Positions 61,190-64,000 of a DNA stretch of 64,000 nucleotides are shown here, piece after piece. The position numbers and the translations under genes were made by a program. The stretch is from Aselliscus stoliczkanus (taxonomy: Eukaryota; Chordata; Mammalia; Chiroptera; Hipposideridae). Each line of letters starts with the position of its first letter. The stretch's first letter is position 1. The stretch spans positions 85,558,501 to 85,622,500 of the forward strand of contig CM066727.1 of the NCBI GenBank assembly GCA_033961575.1, written 5' to 3'. A model generated the notes under the pieces. That model ran no database searches. It had not been told where the DNA came from and saw only the letters and a program-made list of their open reading frames with translations.

Positions 61190-61345
61190 TTAGCATAGTG
61201 TGAGTTGATTTATTCATTCCTCATAACAGTCCGTTGACACAAGTCCCACTACCTTATTTTCCTAATAATAAAATAAAGAGTAAGAAAGATTAAGTAATTG
61301 GCCCACAGACATAGCCATTAATTTTCAAAACAGCGTGGCTCCAAA
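61190..61345 (-). mobile_element. MIR element, reverse
   Basis: CATTCCTCATAACAGTCCGT, then AAGAAAGATTAAGTAATTGG and CCCACAGACATAGCCATTAA, follow the antisense MIR core ('gaggttaagtaacttgcccaaggtcacacagc'). Confidence 0.65.
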
Positions 61346-61604
61346 TTTCATCCTTTCTTCTCCTCTTTCAATTGTGGAATATTCAGACAGAATGTCTAGG
61401 TCAATCTCAATCTCACCTGAATTTCTATTTGCCTTTAGAAGAGTCACACTGGCAACCCTCAAATCTTCTCTGATCACAGAATAACTGTGTGTCAACCAGA
61501 GTATTTACAAATATTGGAAGTAGTTGCAAATAACTAAAACGAGGGAAATGTCAAGTCAAACAATCAATTTCTGGCTTCTCTTGAAAAATTCCTTTACCTT
61601 TTTG

Positions 61605-61740
61605 TTTGTTTTGTTGTTTACCTTTTTGTTTGTTTTGTTTTGTTTTGAGGGCAGTATCACTGGCCCTCATATGTGGGACCCGAACCGGGGCCGCTGGCTT
61701 CCCAAGCCAGTGCTTAACCACTGTGTCACTCAGCCGCCCT
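61605..61740 (-). mobile_element. tRNA-derived SINE, short form, reverse
   Basis: A tail of TTTG/TTTTG units, then TTGAGGGCAGTATCACTGGC, ending GTGTCACTCAGCCGCCCT. The TTTACCTTTT motif on both sides is the likely target duplication. The tail itself contains an extra copy of TTTACCTTTTTGTTTG. Confidence 0.88.
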
Positions 61741-62677
61741 CCTTTTACCTTTTATAGACTATAAATTAGCCCTTATTGAAAGTCCACATGGCTGAGGCTA
61801 ACCTGCATCTAATACTAGATTGTGAATATGGAACCAAACTATTTAGAAACATGTAGCTGAGAAGAAGAAAAAAAATTACGCTAACTAAACAAACGCTCAC
61901 GATTTTCCTTGCCCATTGCCACGTTTTCATCATTCTTGAGAGAAATTGTCTGCTATATACAGAGGGAGAGCAGATCTATCTGATCCTTGCATGGGAGCTG
62001 GACTCTGAAGTGGCTTAGGATCTACTTAATCGTCACTTGACAGATACCACCTGAAGTATTAGGTCTTGCTAAGCAGTTGTTGCTGAAGTGTGCGCTTTAG
62101 AGTCTCGGTGTAAATGCATTCATTACTTCTGCCCTGCCAAGAAAATCCACCTGAGAGTCTCAAAGGTCTTTTCTTTCCAAGATCTATGGGCCAAGATCTA
62201 TGCTTCTTACTGAGATAAAATGCCCATCAAGCACTCCTGCGCTCAGCAGGAGCTTTAACATATAATTCTCTGGTTCTAAAAATGTCCAAATGCTACGATT
62301 ATCTGATGATTAAGAAGCTTGTCTCTGTGTCAAAGGGAGGTGCATTTCCCATAAGTAAACTCTTGGTGGGCAGGAGGGTATCATTTATAATCCCATATTT
62401 AAACACACAAAATTGAATAGATGTTGTGGGAGTTTCTGTTTAACTAAAAATAAAGATGTTTCCTTTAATCTGATAAGTGTAAGGAGTTTTCTATAAACCC
62501 ATGCCTCTGGTTGCACCCTCCATCCCTTTTCCCTTGTTTATTTCTGTCTAAGATTTTTCATATCCTGGACCTCTGTCTTTCCTCAAAAACCCTTCCCGTT
62601 ATATTTCACAAGGTTCATTCTTCCCCCAATAGCACACATGTCCATGTATCTTTATATCCTCTCTTGTATTCAGTTAT
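61741..62677. other. Intergenic, nothing assignable
   Basis: No named repeat or gene seen. Confidence 0.5.
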
Positions 62678-62880
62678 CAGAGGCAGCATGATGTCATGTT
62701 TAAGAGCACTGTATCTGAGATGAGCCAGGCTGGTGTTATATGCTCCGGGCTGCATGAATGTGTACACATAGCTTCAATATACCTGAGATTTCTGAATCTG
62801 TAAAATGGGATAGCACTTACCTCATATGTGTCTTGTGAAATTCAAATGCGACAATACAAATTGTGCTCAGTACATTTTCT
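62678..62880 (+). mobile_element. MIR element
   Basis: AGAGGCAGCATGATGTCATG, TTAAGAGCACTGTATCTGAG, CTGAATCTGTAAAATGGGAT and CACTTACCTCATATGTGTCT give head, core and tail in the right order. It is the best-preserved MIR in the window. Confidence 0.85.
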
Positions 62881-63269
62881 TTGTAGAACTGTCAAGATGT
62901 TGACTTCTCTGATTTGTGTTGATGTGAAAACTAATAAAAATTGTGTTTGTTACTTGTCTTACACCAGAAATATACTTATTTCACATCTCTTTAACCTGTA
63001 CACAATAAAGTAAAAACACACCTCAAATTTTGAAACACAACTTTTAGTTTTGTGTAAAATTTGTCTGCCTTTTTTTCCCTATCATTTTCATATAATCATT
63101 TTGAAAGTGAGACTGAAACTGAATCATACTCTTTAAAATCCAAGTTAAATATTTTGTGGGCTAACATATTTAATTCAATGGGCACCCCCACCCCCAAATG
63201 TAATAATAAAGCTTTTGGTAAAAGAGCCTTACTTTAAAAAGTATCTGAAAAAATAAAAAAGAAGTTAGC

Positions 63270-63480
63270 ATTGCATGTTCTACATGCCCTGATTGAATAA
63301 TTGAACCAAATGAGAAGGAAATTACTGCAAACAACGCTTTGAGGATCATAATTTACCGAAGTAGAAATAAGGGGGAAGAGGTTAAGTAACTTGCCTGAGG
63401 CTATGCAATTAGTAGTCTGCCAAAGGAAGTAGTTGGGCAGGTTTAGAATCCAATTCTGTCTGATTCTTAAGTTAATGTTC
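63270..63480 (-). mobile_element. MIR element, reverse
   Basis: GAAGAGGTTAAGTAACTTGC, CTGAGGCTATGCAATTAGTA and GGTTTAGAATCCAATTCTGT correspond to the antisense MIR core and head. Confidence 0.8.
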
Positions 63481-63649
63481 TTTCTATAAATCACATTGTT
63501 CAGCAATTTCCCATTGGATTTTCAAAGCCTACTTCTTCAATACCACAAAACTGAAATATGAAGCAAATGTGCAATATATAATTATCCTTAATTCATAATA
63601 CACTGTAAATGTTTTCAGAAAACTTTATTTTAAAATATCAATATCCTAG

Positions 63650-63876
63650 GGCAGTGATTCTCAACTAAGGACAATTTTGCTCCCTTGGGGATACTTGGCA
63701 ATGTCTGGAGACATTTTTTGACTGTCATGGAAAGGGAGAATGTTGCTGCTGGCAGTCATTGGTAGGAGTTACTGATATTGCTAAGCAGCTTACAGTGCAC
63801 AGGACAGTGCCCTCCAACAAAGAACCTTCCACCCCAAAATGTCAGCAGTGCTAAGATTGAAAAACCTTGATCCAGG
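63650..63876 (+). mobile_element. MER5-type hAT MITE, near full length
   Basis: It begins CAGTGATTCTCAACTAAGGA and ends AAGATTGAAAAACCTTG, giving imperfect terminal inverted repeats. Inside, TTGGCAATGTCTGGAGACAT and GCACAGGACAGTGCCCTCCA are diagnostic MER5/Charlie phrases. Confidence 0.85.
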
Positions 63877-64000
63877 GGCTTCTGCATCATGGCTTGTGAA
63901 ATAATTTGACTTACCTTCCCATTGAAGACAACTTTTATAAATCAAATATAAGTCAATATTTTTTATACCACTGAATGGACAGTGAAAAGTTGTGGGACCA

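Noticed and set aside
1..64000. CRISPR array, operon or bacterial-type system
   Set aside because: The whole window is mammalian: spliced VEGFC exons, MIR, L1, L2 and SINEs. Tandem repeats present are microsatellites only.

Overview
The window is vertebrate, and clearly mammalian, genomic DNA. It is AT-rich, densely filled with mammalian interspersed repeats, and has only one recognisable protein-coding gene. The tRNA-derived SINEs (a head with good Pol III A and B boxes, and long forms ending in a CCAATAAAAT-type tail) and the Laurasiatherian-type L1 3' ends fit a bat best. My recollection of these repeat families points to Yinpterochiroptera (rhinolophoid or pteropodid), but this is inference and no library search was possible.

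The gene is VEGFC on the + strand. The first ~7.4 kb is intron sequence upstream of the exon corresponding to human exon 5. Three coding exons follow: 7396-7502, 7812-8145 and 11332-11446. They splice in frame (phases 1 and 2 match across the junctions) and end in a TAA. A ~0.4 kb 3' UTR carries an AATAAA at 11835. These exons encode the whole C-terminal cysteine-rich 'silk-like' region of the VEGF-C precursor. The VEGF homology domain, signal peptide and promoter lie upstream, outside the window. The frame is intact and all splice sites are GT-AG. Two N-glycosylation sequons appear that I do not recall in human or mouse VEGF-C.

From 11.86 kb to 64 kb I find no gene. This is 3' flanking intergenic DNA built from transposable elements. 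There are at least thirteen copies of a tRNA-derived SINE in short (~105 bp) and long (~190-440 bp) forms, many with clear target-site duplications. A full-length but decayed L1 lies on the minus strand (50821-57471), with a perfect 12-bp target-site duplication inside an older L2. Several other L1 fragments, MIR, L2 and MER5-type hAT copies, MaLR/ERVL-like LTRs, an internally deleted mariner, two inverted-repeat MITEs and a probable RTE-clade remnant are also present. Microsatellites are common.

I did not find a new multi-gene system. The observations most worth following up are: a 136-bp block present twice 2.6 kb apart, differing by one base and flanked at one site by 14-bp direct repeats; a perfect 66-bp AT palindrome inside the L1; the short/long architecture of the SINE family; two lineage-specific sequons in VEGF-C; and a palindromic pair of AP-1 sites in a non-repetitive GC-richer stretch near 48.2 kb.
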